This document shows positions 1 to 7,177 of a stretch of 44,797 nt of DNA, piece after piece. The stretch spans positions 1-44,797 of the forward strand of contig PALN01000071.1 in assembly GCA_002706405.1 (NCBI GenBank). Reading direction: 5' to 3'. Position numbers and translations under genes: made by a program. Position 1 is the stretch's first letter, and every line of letters begins with the position of its first letter. Origin of the DNA: Rhodospirillaceae bacterium. GTDB lineage: Bacteria > Pseudomonadota > Alphaproteobacteria > Rhodospirillales > Casp-alpha2. The notes under the pieces were generated by a model. The model had not been told where the DNA came from. It searched no databases and worked only from the letters and a program-made list of their open reading frames with translations.

Positions 1-1166
1 GGTCGGCCAGGCCGGTCGTCTCGACCCCCCTCATCCAGCAACCGTTCCGCCGCCCGCAGACGATCCTTGTCGATGGTCGAGGCCACGTTGTAGTGGGTGC
101 GCAGCTGGGGCAGGTGCAGATCCACCGTCTCGCGCAGCTCGGCGAGGCGGGCATCGACTTCACCCTGCACGCGCAGCTCGGGCGTCCTGTCGAAGAATGT
201 CTCCAGCTCGCGCCAGGCGACCAGGGCATGGACCAGATTCGCCGGCATTCTGTCCGGCGCCGGCGGCGCCGGTTCGGTAACAGGTGCGGACGACGGGGCA
301 GGGGACGCCGGATCGCCGCGGCCCACCGGCGGCAACGCCGCCAATGGGGTTTTCCGCGTCAATCCGAGGTCCGCGCCGGTTGCTTCGACGTACTGCGCGG
401 TCACCGACGTCCGTGCGTCGCCGGCGGTCATCCCGACGAGGGCCTTGACCATCAGGCTGTGGAACACCTCCAGCTGTTTCGGCTCCACCCGGCCCTCGTT
501 CACGAGGCGCCGGACGGCATCGATGACGGCGGCAACCAGCGTCGTGAGCACGTCCGCGGGCGTCAGGTTCGAGAAGATGGCCGAGATCTCGGCAGCCGCC
601 CAAATGGCCGAGTTCTCGGCAGCCACCCGCAACGGATCGAAATCGTCCTCTGACGCCCGCAAGAACGCCTGCATTTGTCCTCGCGACGGCTGGGCGATGT
701 GGCGGTCTGACCTCTCCTGCATTTTCTGCACGGTCTCCCGAAGCGCCCGGAGATCCCGCGCCATGACCATCAGCGTCGCCGCCTCGGGCTCGTCGGGCTC
801 GGATTCCGCGCCGGGCTCCGGCCGCTCCGTGCCGGTGAGCTCGAAGCGCTCCGCCCAATGGCCTCCCATGCGGGTGCTCTTGAGGAGATTGTCGTCGCGA
901 AAATCGAAGGACGGCACCACGAGCTGCAAAGCCGTGAGGAGCAGGCCGATATCCAGCAGGGACGTCGGTCCGAAATTCGGAACGCGCAGGAGGTCGGCCG
1001 GCGAGGGGTCCGCGACGACCATTTCGGCGAGGGTTTCGATACCGTCATTCTTGAGGCAGTTTGCCGCCCGGACCGACAAAAGCCCGAGCCGGGCGGCTTC
1101 GGAAACGGCTCCGTCGGCGGCGCGGAGCCGGTCAAGTCGCTCGCGATCGTAATTCCGCCGGATCAA
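1..1166 (-). CDS. RNA polymerase alpha-CTD-like domain protein, C-terminally truncated by window edge
   Basis: This minus-strand frame stays open from the left edge to about 1259, and no stop is seen. I place the start at TTG 1166-1164 because GGGAGGA lies seven bases upstream; no in-frame ATG precedes the domain. About 388 residues are visible. Residues 27-77 resemble the C-terminal domain of RNA polymerase alpha: LSVRAANCLK (30-39), GIETL (42-46), LLRVPNFG (59-66), then SLLDI. The counterparts of alpha Arg265, Asn268, Cys269, Gly296 and Ser299 are kept, whereas Lys298 is Thr68 and Glu302 is Asp72. In RNA polymerase this fold binds UP-element DNA and activators. Here it sits at the N-terminus of an otherwise unrecognised protein rich in Ala, Glu and Arg, which looks mostly helical. 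It is not rpoA itself. Function unknown; DNA binding or contact with transcription proteins is inference. Overlapping frames on both strands read as Arg/Ser-rich shadows. Confidence 0.72.
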   Translation of the reverse strand, partial: MIRRNYDRERLDRLRAADGAVSEAARLGLLSVRAANCLKNDGIETLAEMVVADPSPADLLRVPNFGPTSLLDIGLLLTALQLVVPSFDFRDDNLLKSTRMGGHWAERFELTGTERPEPGAESEPDEPEAATLMVMARDLRALRETVQKMQERSDRHIAQPSRGQMQAFLRASEDDFDPLRVAAENSAIWAAAEISAIFSNLTPADVLTTLVAAVIDAVRRLVNEGRVEPKQLEVFHSLMVKALVGMTAGDARTSVTAQYVEATGADLGLTRKTPLAALPPVGRGDPASPAPSSAPVTEPAPPAPDRMPANLVHALVAWRELETFFDRTPELRVQGEVDARLAELRETVDLHLPQLRTHYNVASTIDKDRLRAAERLLDEGGRDDRPGR

Positions 1167-1545
1167 TGGAGGGTCCTCCCGCAGCCGAGCAAGCCGCAAA
1201 GCGCACTCAGGTCGAAGGATTCGTAGACCCGGCTTACGGTCGCCGGAATCGGAGGTCGATCACTTTATTGCACATTGTTTCCATTGAAATTAAACGATCT
1301 CATTCTCAATATGCGTCACCGTTAACGGGTAATTTCTAACATTGCGCCAATCTTAATTGGTGCTTTCGCCATGATTAGTTGGTCGAAATCGGGCTGAAAT
1401 GCGGTTTTTTCGCCAAACAAAAATGATTCCGACATGCCCTCTTCCGGCCTTGGGCCGGGGTTGCTAGGCTCTGCGCCCTGTATTCCATTCGCCCGCGTGT
1501 GCCCTGGGGGGCGCCCGGCGGCCAGTTGCCTGAAGGACAGTGCAT
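1167..1545. other. 379-bp intergenic region between divergent genes
   Basis: No convincing gene is seen here. The segment from about 1260 to 1440 is clearly more AT-rich than its surroundings, as expected for promoter DNA serving the divergent alpha-CTD-like gene and mmsB. It holds the inverted repeat GCGCCAAT-CTTA-ATTGGTGC at 1344-1363 and a GC-rich hairpin CCGGCC-TTG-GGCCGG at 1444-1458 with no T-tract. I could not choose a -35/-10 pair with confidence on either strand. Confidence 0.6.
1344..1363. repeat. Inverted repeat in divergent promoter region
   Basis: GCGCCAAT (1344-1351), a 4-base spacer CTTA, then ATTGGTGC (1356-1363); seven of eight positions pair perfectly and one is G-T. It lies in the AT-rich middle of the region between two divergent genes, so a regulator binding site is plausible. 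No T-run follows, so a terminator is less likely. Which protein would bind is unknown. Confidence 0.35.
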
Positions 1546-2433
1546 ATGACCAATATCGCATTCATCGGCGTCGGCAACATGGGCAATCCCATGGCGGCCA
1601 ATCTGATCAAGGCCGGCCATACGGTCGCGGCCTTTGATCTGTCGGCGGACCTGCTGGCCAAGGCGGCGAAAGCCGGGGCGCGCGCCGCCGGGAGTGCCGC
1701 CGATGCGGCTGAGGGGGCCGAGGTCGTCATCACCATGCTGCCCGCGGGCAAGCATGTGAAGGAGGTCTGCCTGGGTGGTCTGTTCGACCAGCTTTCACCG
1801 GGCACCCTGGTGATCGACTGTTCGACCATCGACGTCGATACCTCGCGCGAGGTTCATGCGGCGGCGGCGGCCAAGGGTTTCGCCATGGTCGACGCGCCCG
1901 TGTCCGGCGGCGTCGGCGGGGCCGAGGGCGCGACCCTGACCTTCATGGTCGGCGGCGCGGACGATGCCTTTGCCCGGGCCAAGCCCCTGTTGGAGAAAAT
2001 GGGCAAGACCATCGTCCATTGCGGCGGCCCCGGAAACGGCCAGGCGGCCAAGATCTGCAACAACATGATGTTGGGCATTCAGATGGCCTCCGTGGCCGAG
2101 GCCTTCGTGCTGGCGGAAAAACTGGGCCTGGATGCGCAGCGCCTGTTCGACGTGTCGTCCACGGCCTCGGGCCAGTGCTGGTCGCTGACCACCTATTGCC
2201 CGGTGCCGGGCCCGGTGCCGACCTCGCCCGCCAACCGGGACTATACCCCGGGCTTCGCGGCCGCCCTGATGCTGAAGGACATGGGCCTGGCACTGGCCGC
2301 CGCCGAGAGCACGGGCGCCGATGTGTCCGTCGCGGAACAGGCGGCCTCTCTGTATCAGGATTACGCCGAGGCCGGGCAGGCCGGGAAGGATTTTTCCGGC
2401 ATCATCAACCTGATCCGCGACCGCGCGAAATAG
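1546..2433 (+). CDS. mmsB: 3-hydroxyisobutyrate dehydrogenase family
   Basis: NAD(P)-dependent beta-hydroxyacid dehydrogenase of 295 residues, most likely oxidising 3-hydroxyisobutyrate to methylmalonate semialdehyde in valine breakdown. The N-terminal Rossmann motif GVGNMG is at residues 8-13, the substrate-binding segment DAPVSGG at 116-122, and the catalytic lysine is K169 in the GNGQAAKICNN block. Length is normal for the family. I start at ATG 1546 because AAGGA lies eight bases upstream; an in-frame GTG at 1540 is less well placed. It leads a same-strand run ending at 6052. Sister enzymes such as tartronate semialdehyde reductase share these motifs, so the exact substrate is inferred from overall similarity. 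No other mms genes lie nearby. Confidence 0.87.
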   Translation: MTNIAFIGVGNMGNPMAANLIKAGHTVAAFDLSADLLAKAAKAGARAAGSAADAAEGAEVVITMLPAGKHVKEVCLGGLFDQLSPGTLVIDCSTIDVDTSREVHAAAAAKGFAMVDAPVSGGVGGAEGATLTFMVGGADDAFARAKPLLEKMGKTIVHCGGPGNGQAAKICNNMMLGIQMASVAEAFVLAEKLGLDAQRLFDVSSTASGQCWSLTTYCPVPGPVPTSPANRDYTPGFAAALMLKDMGLALAAAESTGADVSVAEQAASLYQDYAEAGQAGKDFSGIINLIRDRAK

Positions 2434-2467
2434 CAACAAAAGTAACGAAACGAAGGAGCATCCATCC

Positions 2468-2956
2468 ATGACCATCAAGACCGGTGACCGCGTGCCCTCT
2501 GCCACGATTTTCAAAATGGGCGACGACGGCGGACCCGAAGCGGTGTCCACCGACGACTATTTCGAGGGCCGCAAGGTCGTGGTGTTCGGCCTGCCGGGCG
2601 CCTTCACCCGCACCTGTTCCGCAAAGCATCTGCCGGGTTTCGTTGCTCAAGCCCAGGCGATCCGTGATCGCGGCGTGGATGAAATCGCCTGCATTTCCGT
2701 CAACGATGCCATGGTGATGACGGCCTGGGGCATGGCCCACGAAGCGCCCGGCAAGGTGACCATGCTGTCCGACGGAAACTGCGCCCTGACCGAAGCCATG
2801 GGTCTGGCGTCCGACATGTCGGCCAAGGGCTACGGCAAGCGCTCCAAGCGTTATGCCATGATCGTCGAGGACGGCACGGTCACCCATTTCGCGCTCGAGA
2901 CGGCACCCGGGCTTAACGTCTCCTCGGCGGAGCAGATTCTCGCGGCCCTCGGCTGA
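2468..2956 (+). CDS. Peroxiredoxin, Prx5-like (AhpC/TSA-redoxin fold)
   Basis: Thiol peroxidase of 162 residues that would reduce hydrogen peroxide and alkyl hydroperoxides in the cytoplasm. The peroxidatic site is PGAFTRTC, with C50 preceded by the family Pro and Thr. Two further cysteines are C75 in the DEIACISVND strand and C105; which of them, if any, resolves the sulfenic acid is unclear. R125 or R128 in the GKRSKRY segment is the likely active-site arginine. A good ribosome site, AAGGAG, precedes ATG 2468. The gene follows mmsB by 34 bases and is probably cotranscribed. Family-level assignment is firm, but the electron donor (glutathione/glutaredoxin or thioredoxin) cannot be read from sequence. 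Confidence 0.9.
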   Translation: MTIKTGDRVPSATIFKMGDDGGPEAVSTDDYFEGRKVVVFGLPGAFTRTCSAKHLPGFVAQAQAIRDRGVDEIACISVNDAMVMTAWGMAHEAPGKVTMLSDGNCALTEAMGLASDMSAKGYGKRSKRYAMIVEDGTVTHFALETAPGLNVSSAEQILAALG

Positions 2957-2978
2957 CGCCCCGCCCAAGGAGAGACCG

Positions 2979-3890
2979 ATGACCGACGGCGGCAACATGC
3001 GCCCGCTCCGCTTTACGCATTTCGGGGCGGCGGGCTGGAAAATCACGGATGGCGAGACGGTCATCCTGCTTGATCCTTATCTGTCGCGGGTGCGCTTTCA
3101 GGGCCGGCGCTACGGCCCCCACGACGCAACCGAAGTTCCCGACGATCCGCGCCCGGTGGTGAAGATGAGCGAGCCCGCCGGCCATGACACGGCGACCATC
3201 GACCGCCATGTGCCCGAGGCCGATTTCATCATCCTGTCCCATTCTCATTTCAACCACGCCATGGACGTGCCCTATATCGCCAACAAGACGGGTGCGGTGG
3301 TGATCGGCACGGAAAGCACCTGCAACATCGCCATCAACGGCGGCGTGCCGGACGAACAGATACATGCCGTGCGAGGCGGGGAGGATTACCAGTACGAGAC
3401 CTTTTCCATCCGCGTGATCCCGAGCCTGCACTCGGCCCTGTCCTGCAAACTGTACAAGGACTTCGGCACCATTCCGGTACAGGACGAACCGCTGTGTCTC
3501 GATGACTATGTCGAGGGCGGCACGCTCGCCTATCTGATCCGCATGGGCGGGCGGGAAATCCTGCTGTTCGGTTCCATGAACTTCATCGAGCGCGAGATCG
3601 ACGGCCTGCGCCCGGACGTCGCCTTCATCGCCTCGGCGCCGCCGCGCCTCGACATCCACGACTACACGGCGCGCCTGATGCGTTGTCTGGGCAATCCCCC
3701 GCTGGTGGTCGCGACCCATTGGGACGATCAGGGCCTGCCCTTCGGCGCGCCCCAGGACAAGGCTCTGGCCCATACGGAGGGGTTCATCCAGGAGGTCAAG
3801 GCGGCATCGCCCGAGACCGAGGTCTTCGTGCCGCGCCATTTCCAGACCCTGGCCCTCGATGCCCAGGGCCGGATGCGGGTGGTGGACTAG
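2979..3890 (+). CDS. Metallo-beta-lactamase-fold protein with altered metal site
   Basis: A 303-residue protein of the metallo-beta-lactamase superfamily, nearest in style to UlaG-like hydrolases. The fold motif appears as HSHFNH (88-93), where the usual HxHxDH aspartate is N92. H151 in the IPSLHS segment matches the third histidine. The later strand that normally carries the bridging aspartate (GDT/GDS) reads LLFGSMNFIE with no aspartate at that point. A late histidine is present in VVATHWDDQG. Two expected metal ligands therefore look replaced, so mono-metal binding or a non-hydrolytic role is possible. ATG 2979 follows AAGGAGAG at good distance and the gap to the previous gene is 22 bases. 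Substrate unknown. Confidence 0.8.
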   Translation: MTDGGNMRPLRFTHFGAAGWKITDGETVILLDPYLSRVRFQGRRYGPHDATEVPDDPRPVVKMSEPAGHDTATIDRHVPEADFIILSHSHFNHAMDVPYIANKTGAVVIGTESTCNIAINGGVPDEQIHAVRGGEDYQYETFSIRVIPSLHSALSCKLYKDFGTIPVQDEPLCLDDYVEGGTLAYLIRMGGREILLFGSMNFIEREIDGLRPDVAFIASAPPRLDIHDYTARLMRCLGNPPLVVATHWDDQGLPFGAPQDKALAHTEGFIQEVKAASPETEVFVPRHFQTLALDAQGRMRVVD

Positions 3891-3962
3891 GCGGACGGGC
3901 GCTGTACCGATGCCCCATTCCGCATGCTAAGGTCGGCAAAACATTCTTGGGAGGATGCCGAC

Positions 3963-5006
3963 ATGACCACCATCAACACCCTGCTGCCGACCTCGCTGGT
4001 CGGCTCCTACGCTCAGCCCAACTGGCTGCTCGACCGGGCCAAACTGGCCGGGCGTTTTCCGCCGCGCACGCGGGCCAAAGAACTGTGGCGGGTCGATCCG
4101 GAATATCTGGAAGAAGCCCAGAACGACGCCACCATCCTGGCCATTCGCGATCAGGAACGGGCCGGGCTCGACATCATCACCGACGGCGAAATGCGCCGCG
4201 AAAGCTATTCCAACCGCTTCGCCACGGCGCTGTCGGGCGTTGATATCGATAATCCGGGCGAGGCGCTCGACCGGTCCGGCCATCCCAATCCGGTGCCGCG
4301 CATCGTTGGCAAAATCAGCCGCATGCATGCGGTCGAGGTCGAGGACGTGAAGTTCCTGCGCGCCAATACGGACCGCAAGATCAAGATCACCGTGCCCGGC
4401 CCCTTCACCATGTCGCAGCAGGCGCAGAACGATTTCTATGCCTCCGACGCGGACCTCGCCATGGACTATGCCGCGGCCGTGAACGAGGAAGTCCGCGATC
4501 TGTTCGCCGCCGGCGCCGATGTGGTGCAGCTGGATGAACCCTACATGCAGGCCCGCCCGGAAAAGGCCGAGGAATACGGGCTGGCGGCACTCAACCGCGC
4601 GCTCGACGGCATCGAGGGCGAGACGGCCGTCCATATCTGTTTCGGCTATGCCGCCATCATCCACGACCGGCCCGAGGGCGGGTATTCCTTCCTGCCGCAG
4701 CTGGCGGCCTGTTCGGTCTGCGACATTTCCATCGAGACGGCGCAGTCGCATCTGGATTGCACGGTGCTGGAAACGCTGCCGGAGAAAAACATCATCCTCG
4801 GCGTGCTCGATCTTTCGACCCACGACATCGAAACGCCGGAAACGGTGGCCGAGCGCATCCGCAAGGGCCTCGCCCATCATCCGGCGGAAAAGATCATCGT
4901 AGCGCCCGATTGCGGGCTCAAGTACCTGCCCCGCGACGTCGCCTTCGGCAAGATGAAGGCCATGGCCGACGGGGCGGCCATCGTCCGCGCGGAAATCGCC
5001 AAGTAA
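3963..5006 (+). CDS. MetE-like cobalamin-independent methionine synthase domain protein
   Basis: A 347-residue protein corresponding to only the C-terminal catalytic half of MetE, the zinc-dependent methyl-transfer barrel. The zinc-ligand pattern is visible: His and Cys in AVHICFGY, Glu in DISIETAQ, and Cys in VAPDCGLKYLPR. The segment DIITDGEMRRESY near residues 70-82 is a family hallmark. GGGAGGA at 3949-3955 fixes ATG 3963 as the start rather than an in-frame ATG at 3924. Stand-alone MetE-core proteins act either as core methionine synthases using other methyl donors or as methyltransferases and lyases of related thiol compounds, so full MetE activity on folyl polyglutamates should not be assumed. 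It follows the metallo-beta-lactamase gene and precedes an oxidoreductase on the same strand. Confidence 0.83.
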   Translation: MTTINTLLPTSLVGSYAQPNWLLDRAKLAGRFPPRTRAKELWRVDPEYLEEAQNDATILAIRDQERAGLDIITDGEMRRESYSNRFATALSGVDIDNPGEALDRSGHPNPVPRIVGKISRMHAVEVEDVKFLRANTDRKIKITVPGPFTMSQQAQNDFYASDADLAMDYAAAVNEEVRDLFAAGADVVQLDEPYMQARPEKAEEYGLAALNRALDGIEGETAVHICFGYAAIIHDRPEGGYSFLPQLAACSVCDISIETAQSHLDCTVLETLPEKNIILGVLDLSTHDIETPETVAERIRKGLAHHPAEKIIVAPDCGLKYLPRDVAFGKMKAMADGAAIVRAEIAK

Positions 5007-5038
5007 GAAACGCGAAGAGAGCAAAAGAAAGCCGACCC

Positions 5039-6052
5039 ATGACCGAGACCAATACCCGGGTGCTGTTCAACGCCACGCCCGAGGGCCTGCCCGTGCCGGG
5101 CAACTTCCGCCTGGAGGAAGCCCCCCTGCCCGAACCGGGGGCGGGACAATTCCTGTTGCGCAATCTGTATCTCTCCCTCGATCCCTATCAGCGCATGCTG
5201 ATGGGCGGCGGCTGGACCTACAGCCCCAACGTGCTGAAGCCCGGCGACCTGATGGTCGGGCGCGTGTTGGGTGAGGTGATCGCAACGAACAATCCGGATT
5301 TCCCCATCGGCGCCCACGTGGTCGGGCGGCTCGGCTGGCAGACCCATGTGGTGTCGGACGGATCGGATTTGGACTTCGTCGTCACGCCCAAGCCGGGCGT
5401 GCCGCTCTCGGCCTATCTCGGCGTCTGCGGGTCGACGGGGGTCACCGCCTGGGTCGGGCTCAAGATCACGGGCCAGCCCAAGGCGGGGGAGACGGTCGTC
5501 GTCTCCGCCGCCGCCGGATCGGTCGGCAGCTGTGTCGGCCAACTGGCCAAGGACATGGGGTGCCGCGCCGTCGGCATCGCCGGCGGGCCGGACAAATGCA
5601 AGCTGGTGGTCGATGAATTCGGCTTCGACGCCTGCATCGACTACAAGGCCCCGGACCTTGCGGGCCAGTTGAAGACGGCCGCGCCCGACGGCGTCGACGT
5701 CTATTTCGACAACGTGGGCGGCGAAATTCTGGAAACCGTCATGGGCCAGTGCAACCGCCTGGCCCGCATTCCCGTCTGCGGCGTGCTCGCGCGCTACAAC
5801 GAAACGGGCGCGCCCTACGGCAACAAGAACATGCACCTGTTCTTTGACAAGTCGCTGAAGATGGAGGGCTTCGTGCTCAACGCCCATAAGGCCATCTGGC
5901 CCCAGGCGCGGGCGGAACTGGAAGCCATGGTCGCCGACGGCCGCATGGCCTACCGCGAGACCATCGCCCAAGGCATCGCCGCCGCGCCGGAAGCCTTCAT
6001 CGGCATGCTGCAGGGCAAGAACCTGGGCAAGCAGCTGGTCAAGCTGACCTAG
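5039..6052 (+). CDS. NADP-dependent oxidoreductase, zinc-free MDR family (CurA/PTGR-like)
   Basis: A 337-residue medium-chain reductase of the zinc-independent group that includes prostaglandin/leukotriene reductases and CurA. The N-terminal half carries LYLSLDPYQRMLM, typical of this group, and the nucleotide-binding motif is AAAGSVGSCVGQLAK. The FDNVGGE segment follows, then a C-terminal MEGFVLN block. It would reduce activated double bonds of enones using NADPH; the true substrate is unknown. The start is ATG 5039, 32 bases after the MetE-like stop; no strong ribosome site is seen, only purine-rich GAAAG. The gene ends eight bases from the convergent nitrilase stop, with no terminator in between. 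Confidence 0.87.
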   Translation: MTETNTRVLFNATPEGLPVPGNFRLEEAPLPEPGAGQFLLRNLYLSLDPYQRMLMGGGWTYSPNVLKPGDLMVGRVLGEVIATNNPDFPIGAHVVGRLGWQTHVVSDGSDLDFVVTPKPGVPLSAYLGVCGSTGVTAWVGLKITGQPKAGETVVVSAAAGSVGSCVGQLAKDMGCRAVGIAGGPDKCKLVVDEFGFDACIDYKAPDLAGQLKTAAPDGVDVYFDNVGGEILETVMGQCNRLARIPVCGVLARYNETGAPYGNKNMHLFFDKSLKMEGFVLNAHKAIWPQARAELEAMVADGRMAYRETIAQGIAAAPEAFIGMLQGKNLGKQLVKLT

Positions 6053-6060
6053 AGAAAAAC

Positions 6061-7131
6061 TTAGTCGCCGGCCGCCGCCAGCCCGCCCGCGTGAAAGGCC
6101 GGTCGGTCATCCCTGTTCTCATCTTCGGCCATGCCGGCCGCCAGGGCGTCCGGCTGGTTGAAATAGACCGGGACGGGCCGGCACCGGTCCACATGCAGCT
6201 GATAAATATCCATGCGGTTGTAGTATCCGGCCATATCGTGATGCTGCTTCAGTTCCAACAGGCTGCTCAGATCGATATCGGCGATGACCAGGCCCTCTGT
6301 CTCTGTCAGGGGGGTGCCGAGCATTTCGCCGGACGGGGCGACGATCATCGAGGTCGACCGCGGGCTGGCGCGCAGCACGGCTTCCCGTTCCGCATCGCCC
6401 ATGGCCAGCATCTCGAATCCCGCGTCATCCAGGAAACCGGCGCCGACGACGACGAACACCTTGGCTTCAAAGGCATGGGCGGCGGCGCGGACGCGGATCG
6501 CTTCCGCCAGATCATACGGTGCGGTTCCGACCGGGTTTTTGAACGGCCAGAGCGGAGGGTAATTGGCGGCATGCAGTTCTTCGTTCTGGGCCATCATCAT
6601 ATAGCGTGACAACGGATTGCCGTTCTCGCCGCAGATCAGGCCGCCGACCCGGCCGATCGGCGTTTCGATCACCCGCAGGCCCGCGGCGTCACCCGGGTTC
6701 CAGGTCAGCTTTTCATAAAACGTGGGCACCAGTTTGCGGTGGTGATTGAGGAGACGGCCGTCGGCGCCGATCAGCACTGCCGCGTTCCACAGCGCGCCAT
6801 CGCTGACCGGGGACAGTTCACTGAACCCAAGCGAAACCATAACGCCATGATGGGCCGCCGCCTCGGCGATGGTCTTGATCTCGGGCCCGTCCACGCGCAG
6901 GGAATTGCGCGCCATGCGCACGAACCAGTCATGCCCGTCGATGGGGCGCGCCAAGGCGTTCCATATGGGAAAGCCGGGAATGAAGCTTTCCGGAAAGACC
7001 AGGAATTGAGCCCCCTGGCCGGCGGCTTCGCCGACCAGGCGGCAGGCCTTTTCGACACACGCCCGCTTGTCGAGCAGCGGCGAGGCCGTATGCGCCGCGG
7101 CGACGCGGATTACTTGATGAGAATCGGTCAT
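6061..7131 (-). CDS. Nitrilase / carbon-nitrogen hydrolase
   Basis: A 356-residue enzyme of the nitrilase branch, expected to hydrolyse a nitrile to carboxylic acid and ammonia in the cytoplasm. The catalytic triad is visible: E48 in FPESFIPG, K133 in HRKLVPTFYEK, and C167 in GGLICGEN. The length and the CGEN context followed by YPPLWPF suit true aliphatic or arylaceto-nitrilases better than amidases. I start at ATG 7131 because CAGGAG lies nine bases upstream; an upstream in-frame ATG at 7194 overlaps the permease end and lacks support. It is the last gene of a minus-strand unit with a TRAP transporter, which suggests that the imported compound or its product is handled here. Substrate unknown. 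Confidence 0.87.
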   Translation of the reverse strand: MTDSHQVIRVAAAHTASPLLDKRACVEKACRLVGEAAGQGAQFLVFPESFIPGFPIWNALARPIDGHDWFVRMARNSLRVDGPEIKTIAEAAAHHGVMVSLGFSELSPVSDGALWNAAVLIGADGRLLNHHRKLVPTFYEKLTWNPGDAAGLRVIETPIGRVGGLICGENGNPLSRYMMMAQNEELHAANYPPLWPFKNPVGTAPYDLAEAIRVRAAAHAFEAKVFVVVGAGFLDDAGFEMLAMGDAEREAVLRASPRSTSMIVAPSGEMLGTPLTETEGLVIADIDLSSLLELKQHHDMAGYYNRMDIYQLHVDRCRPVPVYFNQPDALAAGMAEDENRDDRPAFHAGGLAAAGD

Positions 7132-7177
7132 CCTAGGAGTCTCCTGTTTGGATTTCGTGGCGGCAGGACGAAGAGCA

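Noticed and set aside
93..1226. Long plus-strand and other minus-strand open frames over the left edge
   Set aside because: Their translations are rich in Arg, Ser and Pro without any motif, whereas one minus frame carries a clear alpha-CTD-like block and a good ribosome site. They are shadows of that gene.
1444..1458. Terminator
   Set aside because: The hairpin CCGGCC-TTG-GGCCGG lacks a T-run and lies before a gene start, not after a gene end.
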